Shown piece after piece: positions 1 to 6,405 of a stretch of DNA of 33,200 nt. Each line of letters starts with the position of its first letter. The stretch's first letter is position 1. The stretch spans positions 1 through 33,200 of the forward strand of contig DAOMOP010000018.1 of the NCBI GenBank assembly GCA_035444405.1, written 5' to 3'. The notes under the pieces were generated by a model. The model was not told the origin of the DNA and did not search any database. It saw nothing but the letters and a program-made list of their open reading frames with translations. A program made the translations under genes and the position numbers. Source of the stretch: DAOMOP01 sp035444405 (GTDB lineage: Bacteria > Pseudomonadota > Gammaproteobacteria > Burkholderiales > Rhodocyclaceae).

Positions 1-109
1 CCAGAGAGAAGATCGGCACCTCCATGGAGGCGATGTCATCCTTGACCGGCCAGTTCGCTATTTCGCATATGAAAAGTTCGCCTTGGGCGGGATCTGACGT
101 CTGAGTCAT
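1..109 (-). CDS. repA: Replication initiator protein RepA, N-terminal part (runs off the window)
   Basis: Only the first 36 codons are present; the gene continues beyond base 1. The ATG at 109 has a GAGG Shine-Dalgarno about 7 bases upstream. The residues read MTQTSDPAQGELFICEIANW and then a segment with KDDIASMEVPIFSL. This matches my memory of the N-terminus of the plasmid replication initiator family RPA (Pfam 'replication initiator protein A'), which carries a PKDD-x-SME-x-P-x-FSL-like signature. The protein would bind origin DNA and start plasmid replication. It lies 39 bases downstream of the RHH gene and in the same direction as parA, giving the order parA-rhh-repA, which is a typical plasmid maintenance operon. 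The identification rests on a short motif, and the full protein cannot be seen. Confidence 0.68.
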   Translation of the reverse strand, partial: MTQTSDPAQGELFICEIANWPVKDDIASMEVPIFSL

Positions 110-148
110 GCCGTGACCTCGGTAGTGATCGGAGCTTCGGCAGCAGTG

Positions 149-430
149 TCAGGCCTTGCCGAGGCCGTCGATCTCAAGACCTCGCTCAACGGCACGATGG
201 ATCGCGAGATTTATCACCGCGGCGCGGCTCTGGCCGAGCTCCGCAGCTAGCTGGTCGACACGCTCGAGGAGGGTTGGCGCGATCTTGAGGCTGATCAGCT
301 TCTTGGCCTCGCGCCGAGTAGGTTGTGCCTTCGACGCATCCGGCGCACCGCCGATGAAGGCCTCGGCCGCAGCGTTGTCCGCGGCGATGGGCTCGACAGC
401 CTTGGGTTTCGGTTTGGACGTGATCGCCAT
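149..430 (-). CDS. Ribbon-helix-helix DNA-binding partition protein (ParB/ParG-like partner of ParA)
   Basis: A 93-residue protein. An Ala/Pro-rich flexible N-terminal tail (about residues 1-38) is followed by a basic segment and a ribbon-helix-helix fold: a beta strand around LISLKIAP, then helices around LLERVDQLAAELG and RAAVINLAIHRAVERG. Short RHH proteins encoded next to small ParA ATPases are the centromere-binding and autoregulatory partners of type Ib partition systems (ParG, omega). I chose the ATG at 430 because AAAGG lies just before it; a GTG at 439 in the same frame lacks a site. The gap between parA and this gene holds 11-bp GATATC iterons, which are the likely binding sites. 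The role as centromere binder is inferred from architecture and position, not from a recognised sequence family. Confidence 0.72.
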   Translation of the reverse strand: MAITSKPKPKAVEPIAADNAAAEAFIGGAPDASKAQPTRREAKKLISLKIAPTLLERVDQLAAELGQSRAAVINLAIHRAVERGLEIDGLGKA

Positions 431-443
431 GGTTAACACCTTT

Positions 444-498
444 TAGATATCGTTAAGATATCATATTGATATTCAAAATCATTCCAAAAAATATCAGA
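444..498. repeat. Iteron block 1: 11-bp GATATC repeats between parA and the RHH gene
   Basis: Read on the plus strand in consecutive 11-base steps the units are TAGATATCGTT, AAGATATCATA, TTGATATTCAA, a degenerate AATCATTCCAA and AAAATATCAGA. Positions 3-8 of each good unit are GATATC or AATATC. The last unit overlaps the parA stop codon. One unit per helical turn would place bound RHH dimers on one face of the DNA. This is a likely partition site (centromere) and/or operator. Confidence 0.75.
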
Positions 499-1135
499 AA
501 AGCGCACTCACCAGCGCACTGATCTCCTCGCAAGCCTTCTTGTCTGCTGGCTTCGCCTCTAGCACCGAGAGCCCCTGCCCTGCAGCGTTGGCGAACGACT
601 TGCGTCGCCGGATCGGCGTCTGCAGCAGTTCGAACTGCGGGAAGTCCGCGACCGCTGCCGCGGCGTCGGCGTTGTCGGCCGAGACCTGACCCGGATCGGC
701 GCAGTTGAGCACCGCGAACGCCTGCAGGCCATCGCGCACCGCGCGCGCTTCGTCGATCAGCTTGGCGATATCGTCGAGCGCCCACACGTCGTAGCTGCGC
801 GGCTGAAACGGCACCAGGAGCATATCGGACAGAATCAGCGCTGCCCGCAGCGCGGTAGAGTCTCGCCCGCCGGCATCGATGATGATGTCGTCGAACTTGG
901 CGCGCTGCTGCTGCACCTGGCTGCGCAGCGTCGCCCCGTCCGGATAAGTAGCGCACGCGATGCCGGGCAGGTGGCCCGCCTCGGCGCGGATCGCGATCGC
1001 GGTCTGCGCCGTACCCTGGCGGTCGCCGTCGATCAACCAGACGTCGCGGCCGACGAGGGCGCGCGCGATGGCGATGTTCACGGCGAGGGTGGTCTTGCCG
1101 ACGCCGCCTTTGGTGTTGCCGACAGTAACAATCAT
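494..1135 (-). CDS. parA: ParA-family partition ATPase
   Basis: A 213-residue ParA/MinD-type P-loop ATPase. The deviant Walker A motif KGGVGKTT occupies residues 9-16, the Walker A' region is LIDGDRQGTA near residue 36, and a Walker B-like IIIDAGG lies near residue 87. The protein has no N-terminal helix-turn-helix, so it belongs to the small (type Ib) ParA proteins, which move plasmid copies apart together with a small DNA-binding partner. The start ATG at 1135 is preceded by an AT-rich stretch with a sigma70-like promoter and iterons. The RHH gene follows 63 bases downstream and repA follows that. A role in plasmid or ICE segregation is well supported. A solitary ParA with another cargo is less likely given repA. 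Confidence 0.92.
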   Translation of the reverse strand: MIVTVGNTKGGVGKTTLAVNIAIARALVGRDVWLIDGDRQGTAQTAIAIRAEAGHLPGIACATYPDGATLRSQVQQQRAKFDDIIIDAGGRDSTALRAALILSDMLLVPFQPRSYDVWALDDIAKLIDEARAVRDGLQAFAVLNCADPGQVSADNADAAAAVADFPQFELLQTPIRRRKSFANAAGQGLSVLEAKPADKKACEEISALVSALF

Positions 1136-1136
1136 A

Positions 1137-1180
1137 TTTATAGCTTACAGATAGCACTAAGATATCTATTGAATATCATC
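1137..1180. promoter_or_regulatory. Iteron block 2: 11-bp repeats over the parA promoter
   Basis: Consecutive 11-base units on the plus strand are TTTATAGCTTA, CAGATAGCACT, AAGATATCTAT and TGAATATCATC. They share the phase and GATATC core of block 1. The array covers the proposed -10 box and the region up to the parA start codon, a layout expected for autorepression by the RHH protein. Confidence 0.72.
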
Positions 1181-1196
1181 TTTGGCACAGAGTCAA
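1168..1196 (-). promoter_or_regulatory. Probable sigma70 promoter of the parA-rhh-repA operon
   Basis: On the minus strand a -35 box TTGACT (1191-1196) is separated by 17 bases from a -10-like TTCAAT (1168-1173). The transcript would start some 25 bases before the parA ATG. The -10 box lies inside the iteron array, so a protein bound there would block RNA polymerase. Confidence 0.5.
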
Positions 1197-1263
1197 TGTC
1201 GCCGACGTTCGACGATTCCCCGTAAGGTAGACTCGGATAGATCTCCTCAAACCCACTGAAAAG

Positions 1264-2154
1264 ATGCTTTGTCCAGACATTCTCGCTAGGACTCTTACGA
1301 AACCGAGTACCGGTAATGGATCTAAGCCGTATGCGTACGGGAATAGCTGGCAGTATCACTCTCGGTCAGATCGCCACTCTAAAGTGATGTGCTGGGGCGT
1401 GACCCTGGATCTGATGCTGGCGTGCCCTCTTCTACGAGAGCACGTCTCGACGGGTAAGGTCTCCGTCGGCATCAACCACGAGATGAGCGACTTCAGGAAC
1501 AAGAAGAAAAAGAACCTTGATCTCGTTCTCTGTCGGAGTACCGAAAGCGGCACGTTCGGCGGCTCGAAGAGCGGTAGACAAGCGGCACGTACTTTCGCTG
1601 AGCTAGCGCCGATCTACGGGATCGCGCTCACCGATCATGAGCGGTCCCTTCTCGATACCCTCCCCCCACTGAAGATCGGCAAGGTATCAAGCGTTCTGCT
1701 CGCAGTGGAGGCCAAGGCAGCGATGACTGCCTTCCACAAAGCTCGCCCGCGTCTCAAAGACGAACTCACATCGAGTCATCAAACCATCCACGGCGATACG
1801 GACGAAGCGATCGCGGCGGGCTTGGTGATGGTCAACACCGCGAGCGAATTCGTATCGCCCGATATGAACAAGTTCACCATCGACGGGACCAATACGCACG
1901 TCTCATTCAACGTGCAGCCGAAGTGCGCACAAGCTGTGGTCGAAGGCCTGCGCGAGCTTCAGAGGCGTTCGAAACGCGGCGACGAAGGCTTCGATGGGAT
2001 CGGCGTGATACTGCTTGAGTGCGCGAATAACGGCTCGCCGGTAAAAGTCACATCGCCAGATCCAGTCTTACTGCCGAGCAACGACGATTTCGACTACTCG
2101 CGCTTCATTCATCGTCTCGCTCAGCTCTACTCGAACCGATTCCAGGGCCAGTGA
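1264..2154 (+). CDS. Putative type II restriction endonuclease, PD-(D/E)xK fold, unassigned family
   Basis: A 296-residue protein that I cannot place in a named family. Candidate catalytic residues of a PD-(D/E)xK nuclease are visible: Asp86 in NLDLVL after a Lys-rich stretch, and Glu149-Ala-Lys151 in LLAVEAKAAM, which ends a hydrophobic strand. The segment after it (KARPRLKDELTSSHQ) resembles the helix after the ExK motif in restriction enzymes. The gene converges on a 5-cytosine DNA methyltransferase with only 6 bases between the stop codons, which makes a cognate restriction enzyme the simplest reading. The start is uncertain: there is no clear Shine-Dalgarno before the ATG at 1264, and the frame stays open for 11 codons upstream without another good start. 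Codon use is less GC-rich than in the catabolic genes, suggesting separate acquisition. Specificity is unknown. Confidence 0.62.
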   Translation: MLCPDILARTLTKPSTGNGSKPYAYGNSWQYHSRSDRHSKVMCWGVTLDLMLACPLLREHVSTGKVSVGINHEMSDFRNKKKKNLDLVLCRSTESGTFGGSKSGRQAARTFAELAPIYGIALTDHERSLLDTLPPLKIGKVSSVLLAVEAKAAMTAFHKARPRLKDELTSSHQTIHGDTDEAIAAGLVMVNTASEFVSPDMNKFTIDGTNTHVSFNVQPKCAQAVVEGLRELQRRSKRGDEGFDGIGVILLECANNGSPVKVTSPDPVLLPSNDDFDYSRFIHRLAQLYSNRFQGQ

Positions 2155-2160
2155 AGGGAT

Positions 2161-3315
2161 TCAAGCGGCGAGCTTCGGCGGGACTTCTCCACCGAGCTCT
2201 ACGATGTGCTGCTCAAGGGCTTCGATAAACGCGTTCTCGAAGCGCAGCTTCGAACGACGCGTACGGCTCAAGAACCCGGTAGCGGCTTTCAGCGATAGGG
2301 GATCCAGCGGCCCCTTCAAGAACTCGGCGAGAGGTAAAGGCCTTCGCCCGATCGGGTCGGTACTGATCCGCACAGAGAAGCGCTTCTTCCCATCGAATCG
2401 CGCAGCACGGGGGCAACTCCCTACAGTAGGAAATTCGTGGTCACGCTCCGGTTCGTACCGCAACGGATCCAACAAGCGCTCGCCGATCCACTGCGCGACG
2501 GGAACGCTTACAGCGCTCCCGACTAACCCCCAACGCGAGCTCGGGCGCGCGACCGTTTCGGCTTCCTCAGTCCAACCACGGGGGAAGCCCTGAAGGGCCT
2601 CAGCGTCTTGGATAGAAGGTTTGACGATACTTCCATCGGTCATGAACACGGCCGGAGGAGACGGGATACCGATAGTCGAACCGTTCTTCAGCGTCGGCAC
2701 GGCATCGACAGCCCACCCGAGCCCTCCGAGTCCTTCGGTCCAATAGAAGCCGTGGGCAAGCAGGCCGATAGAGGTCGTGGGCCTCTCAAGGGGGTTCTCG
2801 TCGGCGAGCACGACCTCGGCGGGATCGAGGGTCGTGCTCGCGACCAGGATTACTCGTTCGCGCCGCTGTGGCAGGCCGAACGAGAAGGTGTCGACTACAC
2901 GGTATGCCCAGCGGTAGCCGAGTGCCTCGAACTCATCGACGATCGCTCGCATCGCCTCGCCCTTACTGAGCTGCAGCATGAAGGGCACGTTTTCGACAAC
3001 GACCGTCGGCACTTTGCGCCGACGGAGCAAGCGAAACACTTCACTAATCAGACCTGAGCGCTCTCCTTGAAGACCCGCGGTTCTACCCGCCTGCGATAAG
3101 TCTTGGCAAGGGAAACCCGCGGTCACGAGATCGACACGGCCGGGAAGGTCACTGAGGCGGCAAATGTCAGCACTGTATTCGGTGTCTGGGAAGTGCGCCG
3201 AAAGCACTGCCTTCGACTGCGGGAGAACGTCGCACAGCAGTTCCGCGTGGTGGCCTGCCAGCCCCATGCCCCTTTCGAACCCGCCTATACCTGCGAACAG
3301 CCCTGCGATGTACAT
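2161..3315 (-). CDS. DNA (cytosine-5-)-methyltransferase (type II R-M)
   Basis: A 384-residue C5-cytosine methyltransferase that transfers methyl from S-adenosylmethionine to a cytosine in a short target. Family motifs appear in order: motif I LFAGIGGFERG (residues 6-16), motif IV GFPCQDLSQAG with nucleophile Cys70, motif VI VVENVP (106-111), motif VIII QRRER (150-154), and motif X near WGLVGSAVSVPVAQWIGERL. A C-terminal extension of about 90 residues follows motif X, rich in basic and aromatic residues and of unknown role. I chose the ATG at 3315 because GAGGGAG stands 7 bases before it and motif I begins at once; the long upstream open frame overlaps vsr. The vsr gene ends 28 bases upstream on the same strand. 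The enzyme would protect DNA from the neighbouring nuclease. Confidence 0.95.
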   Translation of the reverse strand: MYIAGLFAGIGGFERGMGLAGHHAELLCDVLPQSKAVLSAHFPDTEYSADICRLSDLPGRVDLVTAGFPCQDLSQAGRTAGLQGERSGLISEVFRLLRRRKVPTVVVENVPFMLQLSKGEAMRAIVDEFEALGYRWAYRVVDTFSFGLPQRRERVILVASTTLDPAEVVLADENPLERPTTSIGLLAHGFYWTEGLGGLGWAVDAVPTLKNGSTIGIPSPPAVFMTDGSIVKPSIQDAEALQGFPRGWTEEAETVARPSSRWGLVGSAVSVPVAQWIGERLLDPLRYEPERDHEFPTVGSCPRAARFDGKKRFSVRISTDPIGRRPLPLAEFLKGPLDPLSLKAATGFLSRTRRSKLRFENAFIEALEQHIVELGGEVPPKLAA

Positions 3316-3343
3316 CGAACACTCCCTCTTCAAGATCCGAATT

Positions 3344-3793
3344 TTACCGGCTATCGGATAGAAACTCGAGGGGCACGATCTCCGCGCCGGTGACGAGAAG
3401 GGAAGAGAGTCGGCGCACGAGTGCGAACTCGTCATCGAGTTCGCACTGCCACACGACGACAACACGCCAACCGGCCGCGGCAAGTGCAGCTGCCTTTCGG
3501 CTATCCCGCTCTCGATTACTTTCGAGCTTCGGCCCCCAGTACTCCAAATTTGATGAGGGAGCACGACCGCGCCTGCAGTCGTGCCCGTGCCAAAAACAAC
3601 CATGAACGAAAATCGCCACCCTTCGCGAAGGGAGAACGATATCCGGTGTTCCTGGAAGGTCTTTTCGGTGGATCCTGAAGCGATAGCCGAGCCTATGAAG
3701 AAGCGAGCGGACGATTTTTTCCGGCGCGGTGTTCTTCTGCTTCACTCGCTGCATCAAGCTGCTACGAGCTGACGGGCTCAGGCGATCGGTCAT
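3344..3793 (-). CDS. vsr: Very short patch repair (Vsr) mismatch endonuclease
   Basis: A 149-residue protein, close to the usual length. Vsr nicks DNA 5' of the T in T:G mismatches that arise when 5-methylcytosine deaminates. Residues known from E. coli Vsr fall at the same numbers: catalytic Asp51 (TPDIVL), Cys66, His69, His71 and Cys73 in GCFWHGHDC, Asp97 in NRERDSRK, and Cys117 in WQCE (zinc ligand with 66, 71 and 73). The gene starts 3 bases after the stop of the preceding unknown gene and is followed by the methyltransferase, so it is in the same operon and would counter mutation caused by that enzyme. Confidence 0.95.
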   Translation of the reverse strand: MTDRLSPSARSSLMQRVKQKNTAPEKIVRSLLHRLGYRFRIHRKDLPGTPDIVLPSRRVAIFVHGCFWHGHDCRRGRAPSSNLEYWGPKLESNRERDSRKAAALAAAGWRVVVVWQCELDDEFALVRRLSSLLVTGAEIVPLEFLSDSR

Positions 3794-3796
3794 GAT

Positions 3797-4273
3797 CTAA
3801 ACAAACCACTCCCGATGTCGTTCGCGATCCATGCGCTGAACCGACCGCACCGCATCGAGCAGCCGCTCGACCGGCGGCACATCCCAGCCGCAGGTGTCGC
3901 CCAAGAGCATGAACGGCTTGAGCATCTCGGCCGCCTCGCCGGGTTTGCGGTAGTAGTTCACGATGAAATGACCGCCATCGTGCAAGCCACCAGCGACAGC
4001 CCAAGCCCGCGTCGTGCCGGCGTAGGCCGCGAGCATCGAGCCGAGCACCTGCTCCCACGGCGCCTCGTCGGCGGGATCGGGGACGATGCCCGTCGCTGCG
4101 CGATAGATCAGCTTGCCGCGAACGGCGTCAACCACATAGGGCCGTTCGCGGAATGCCTTGGTGCTTGCCTCCGTGAACCGCTGCCAGGAGATCGAGCACA
4201 ACCAAGTCCGGTCTGTATCGCTGTCCCCGTATAGCAGGACGCTCGGCGAGGCGGCAGCCTCTTCGTCGTGCAT
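3797..4273 (-). CDS. Hypothetical protein in the vsr-methyltransferase operon
   Basis: A 158-residue protein that I do not recognise. It has no signal peptide or membrane helix. It has several Trp residues and recognisable stretches such as GGLHDGGHFIVNYYRKPGEA and FMLLGDTCGWDVPPVERLLDAV, which look like a folded cytoplasmic alpha/beta protein. The ATG at 4273 has GGAGG about 9 bases upstream. The stop is only 3 bases before vsr, so the two are almost certainly co-transcribed. It could be an accessory to the R-M system or a passenger that shares its promoter; the sequence does not decide. Confidence 0.7.
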   Translation of the reverse strand: MHDEEAAASPSVLLYGDSDTDRTWLCSISWQRFTEASTKAFRERPYVVDAVRGKLIYRAATGIVPDPADEAPWEQVLGSMLAAYAGTTRAWAVAGGLHDGGHFIVNYYRKPGEAAEMLKPFMLLGDTCGWDVPPVERLLDAVRSVQRMDRERHREWFV

Positions 4274-4368
4274 CTCGACCGACCTCCGGGCAGCGCCGGC
4301 GCACGCCGAGGTAACGATGGGTGCGGAACGCCAGAAGTCGGCGAGAGCCTACCACGCGATCGAGGTTT

Positions 4369-4599
4369 TCATGCTCCGTCCCCCGTCGACTCGACATGAA
4401 AGACGACGCCGAGCTCGCGCTCAAACGCCTCAATCCGCGCTTCGGCCTCTTCCTGTGTACGCCACGAATACGCGAGCGCCCAGTTCGGCGTGAGGTAGAC
4501 ACCGGTGCCGGTGTCGTAGGTCGCGAAGCGGCCATCATCGGCCATCAGAACGAAGAGCGGCGAGCGTTTTCGCGCTTGTTGGAAGCTGGCGTCAGCCAT
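4369..4599 (-). CDS. Hypothetical small protein, first gene after iteron block 3
   Basis: A 76-residue protein of unknown family. A short basic N-terminus (MADASFQQARKRS) is followed by strand-like FVLMADDGRFATYDTGTGVYL and a helix around EEAEARIEAFERELG. The ATG at 4599 is preceded by a strong GGAGG, so I prefer it to the upstream in-frame ATG at 4668, which lacks a site and would overlap the leader. It is the first gene downstream of the third iteron block on this strand, with the next gene starting 95 bases later. A gene of this size directly behind an operator could be a regulator or an anti-restriction or accessory factor, but nothing in the protein proves it. Confidence 0.65.
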   Translation of the reverse strand: MADASFQQARKRSPLFVLMADDGRFATYDTGTGVYLTPNWALAYSWRTQEEAEARIEAFERELGVVFHVESTGDGA

Positions 4600-4670
4600 G
4601 GTGCACCTCCTCAAACGATGGCCTGTGGTCAGGCAACACAGCAGTTGCCGCTGTTGTTTCTGCCGCAAAT

Positions 4671-4725
4671 AAGATATCGCTTAGATGTACTTTTAATATC
4701 TTAATGATATCGTTATTACATCTTT
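4671..4725. promoter_or_regulatory. Iteron block 3: five 11-bp repeats upstream of the R-M operon
   Basis: Five units in exact 11-base phase on the plus strand: AAGATATCGCT, TAGATGTACTT, TTAATATCTTA, ATGATATCGTT and ATTACATCTTT. The core at positions 3-8 is the same GATATC as in the blocks around parA, 3.5 kb away. The array lies 72 bases before the first gene of the minus-strand operon that contains vsr and the methyltransferase. It is the likely operator of that operon for the RHH protein, or a second partition site. Confidence 0.72.
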
Positions 4726-4757
4726 CTAGCTGTACTGGGGACCCTGCCGCGGCGTGC

Positions 4758-5017
4758 TCAGGCATCGGCCGCGACGAGAATGGAGCTCGGCGGGTTCGTC
4801 AGCATAACCTCACCGACCTTCCGCTTCTGCCAATCGACCTTGCCGGAAGCCGTGTACTCGATCAGCAGTGGCTCGCCGAAGCCGTACTGTGCGCAGTACT
4901 TGAGAACGCCGGGCTAAACCCTGGGCGTGGGCGGAGAGGTGAAGGTAGGCGACTAGGACAGGCGTCGCGAGCATCGGGATACTTGAGCGTGCCCGGATCT
5001 TTGGGGTCCGTGGCCAT
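4758..5017 (-). pseudogene. Frame-shifted remnant of a small gene
   Basis: On the minus strand the frame ending with the TGA at 4758 reads as convincing protein for 51 codons (VLKYCAQYGFGEPLLIEYTA, then a segment ending SSILVAADA) with strongly GC-rich third positions, but it is closed by a TAG at 4914-4916 and has no usable start. Upstream, another frame opens at an ATG at 5017 with MATDPKDPGTLKYPDARDA. The two may be parts of one gene broken by a frameshift. No family is recognised. The rest of the 4726-5132 interval shows no convincing gene, only short repeats of TGTCC, including a GTGTCC-GGACAC palindrome at about 5040-5056. Confidence 0.35.
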
Positions 5018-5132
5018 ACGAAGTGTCCAGTTTCGGCGAGTGTCCAAACAGGACACGGCCCGATGCCCGGGGAAACCATCGTTTGCTCTGGACGGATCAG
5101 GCATGCTCAGCGCCCCCTAGCAAGAACATTCC

Positions 5133-5180
5133 ATTCCATTTGGAATTGGTTGTTGCCCCCTCACCAAGAGTGGGGCAACA
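5133..5180. promoter_or_regulatory. Two palindromes upstream of the HTH gene (candidate operators)
   Basis: Two perfect inverted repeats lie 32-79 bases before the start at 5212. The first is ATTCCA-TT-TGGAAT at 5133-5146. The second is TGTTGCCCC (5151-5159) paired with GGGGCAACA (5172-5180) around a 12-base loop. They could be operators of the HTH protein encoded just downstream, or the second could fold as a 5' UTR hairpin. Confidence 0.5.
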
Positions 5181-5211
5181 TCAATACATCCAAACGAACT
5201 GGAATGCACTC

Positions 5212-5961
5212 ATGAAACTCGGAATCACTTTCCACGACGACACTCCTGCAATTCTCCGCTTCGACAAAGACGACATCCGGAGCATCGTTCTCGGCGGTGT
5301 TGTAGCCCACGTCAGGATGCTCGCAACGTATGTCGGGACTGCCCCCGAGGACGATGAAAGCCTCATGCGTACCTTCGGGGAGGCGCTGGACGAGATGCCG
5401 ATCTGGAAGGCGTACAGCGTCATCTACGACTACGCCAACGACGGAGTCTTCCCGCCTGATCGCTCTGCTCTTGAAGACTATCTTCGACTGGCGATCTCGT
5501 TCCGGATTGAACTGGTCTATGCAAACGAGCTACACGGCATAGACATCGGATCTCCAAAACCGAATACGAGCCCGCAGTACCGGGGGATGATCGGCACAGG
5601 CAAAGCGCTGGAGACCCTGCTTTGCGGATTCATGGCCAGATGGAAACTCGATGTCGCTGGCGATGGATCGGACTACGCCGACGATGTGCGCTTTTGGGGC
5701 CATATGTTCGAGCGCATCGACTGCGATCTACTCTCCCTCTCAGAGATTGCGATCCTGGCCGACATCCAGGAACGAAGCGTCCGCAACTACACGCATAGCA
5801 CCCGTGCGGAAGACGAACGCCTCAAGACGGTGAAGGTAGGCGGCCGGACGTATGTCAGACCGGAGGATGCGAAGGCATGGCTGACCCGCAGACGTCGGTT
5901 CATTCCAACGCGATTCACTGAAGCCGCTGTGGAGCAGGAAGGCATGACGGATGTTTCGTGA
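5212..5961 (+). CDS. Hypothetical protein with C-terminal helix-turn-helix (excisionase/MerR-like)
   Basis: A 249-residue protein. The N-terminal two thirds (residues 1-170) form an unrecognised, mostly alpha-helical acidic domain. Residues 172-225 look like a winged helix-turn-helix of the excisionase/MerR type: DLLSLSEIAILADIQERSV is helix-turn-helix, and LKTVKVGGRTYVRPEDAKAW is the wing and the following helix seen in HTH_17-like domains. The C-terminus is basic. I chose the ATG at 5212 because the upstream continuation is low-quality protein and the palindromes end just before it; the Shine-Dalgarno (GGAA) is weak. It may regulate itself and the downstream small genes, or act in excision or replication of the element. 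No specific function can be claimed. Confidence 0.7.
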   Translation: MKLGITFHDDTPAILRFDKDDIRSIVLGGVVAHVRMLATYVGTAPEDDESLMRTFGEALDEMPIWKAYSVIYDYANDGVFPPDRSALEDYLRLAISFRIELVYANELHGIDIGSPKPNTSPQYRGMIGTGKALETLLCGFMARWKLDVAGDGSDYADDVRFWGHMFERIDCDLLSLSEIAILADIQERSVRNYTHSTRAEDERLKTVKVGGRTYVRPEDAKAWLTRRRRFIPTRFTEAAVEQEGMTDVS

Positions 5962-6068
5962 TCCGGACCGCCGTCGGAGAACCGATCGTGGCTGCGATGA
6001 GCGACGACGCGAAGGAACAACTCGACCGCTTCCTGCTCACCCTGCACGCGCCCAAGACAATCAAGTAA
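5958..6068 (+). CDS. Possible small translationally coupled ORF (36 aa)
   Basis: A GTG at 5958 overlaps the TGA of the HTH gene (GTGA), and the frame runs 36 codons to a TAA at 6066. It begins MIRTAVGEPIVAAMSDDAKE and has a plausible helix around DAKEQLDRFLLTLHA. An internal ATG at 5997 is an alternative start. Codon use is consistent with coding, but the size is small and no family is known. Confidence 0.35.
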   Translation: MIRTAVGEPIVAAMSDDAKEQLDRFLLTLHAPKTIK

Positions 6069-6080
6069 GGAGGTACTGCC

Positions 6081-6353
6081 ATGACCACCAGCCAGCACGC
6101 CAAGATCCGCAGCCAGCAGCGGGGCATTGCACCGCTCGTCATCGACCTTCTGCTCAAGTTCGGATCGGAGGAACCCGCCGGCGATGGCGCCTCGAAAATT
6201 TTCTTCGACAAGCGCGCTCGCCGCCGGGTCAAGAGCTACGCCGGCCCACTGGCTGCCGTCATCGACGACTACCTCGACGTGTACGCGGTGGTCGGATCCG
6301 ACAACACAGTCATCACCACCGCCCACCGCATAGAGCGCATCCGTCGCCACTGA
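6081..6353 (+). CDS. Small DUF4258-like protein
   Basis: A 90-residue basic protein with an excellent ribosome site (AAGGAGG, 8 bases before the ATG). The layout RSQQRGI near residue 10, a short helix, a strand with KIFFDKRARRRV, and a final strand YAVVGSDNTVITTAHR resembles the DUF4258 family, whose members are small proteins of unproven function often found beside mobile-element or toxin-like genes. The assignment is by memory of the pattern. It lies 12 bases after the small ORF and 52 bases before the UDG-like gene, all in one direction, so an operon with the HTH gene is likely. Confidence 0.6.
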   Translation: MTTSQHAKIRSQQRGIAPLVIDLLLKFGSEEPAGDGASKIFFDKRARRRVKSYAGPLAAVIDDYLDVYAVVGSDNTVITTAHRIERIRRH

Positions 6354-6405
6354 CCAATAACACTAAGCCTGTCTCCAATACGACCTTCGGAACTCACCAG
6401 CCATC

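Noticed and set aside
4704..5120. A 138-codon plus-strand frame after iteron block 3.
   Set aside because: Its ATG lies inside the iterons, there is no ribosome site, and the opposite strand shows better coding character.
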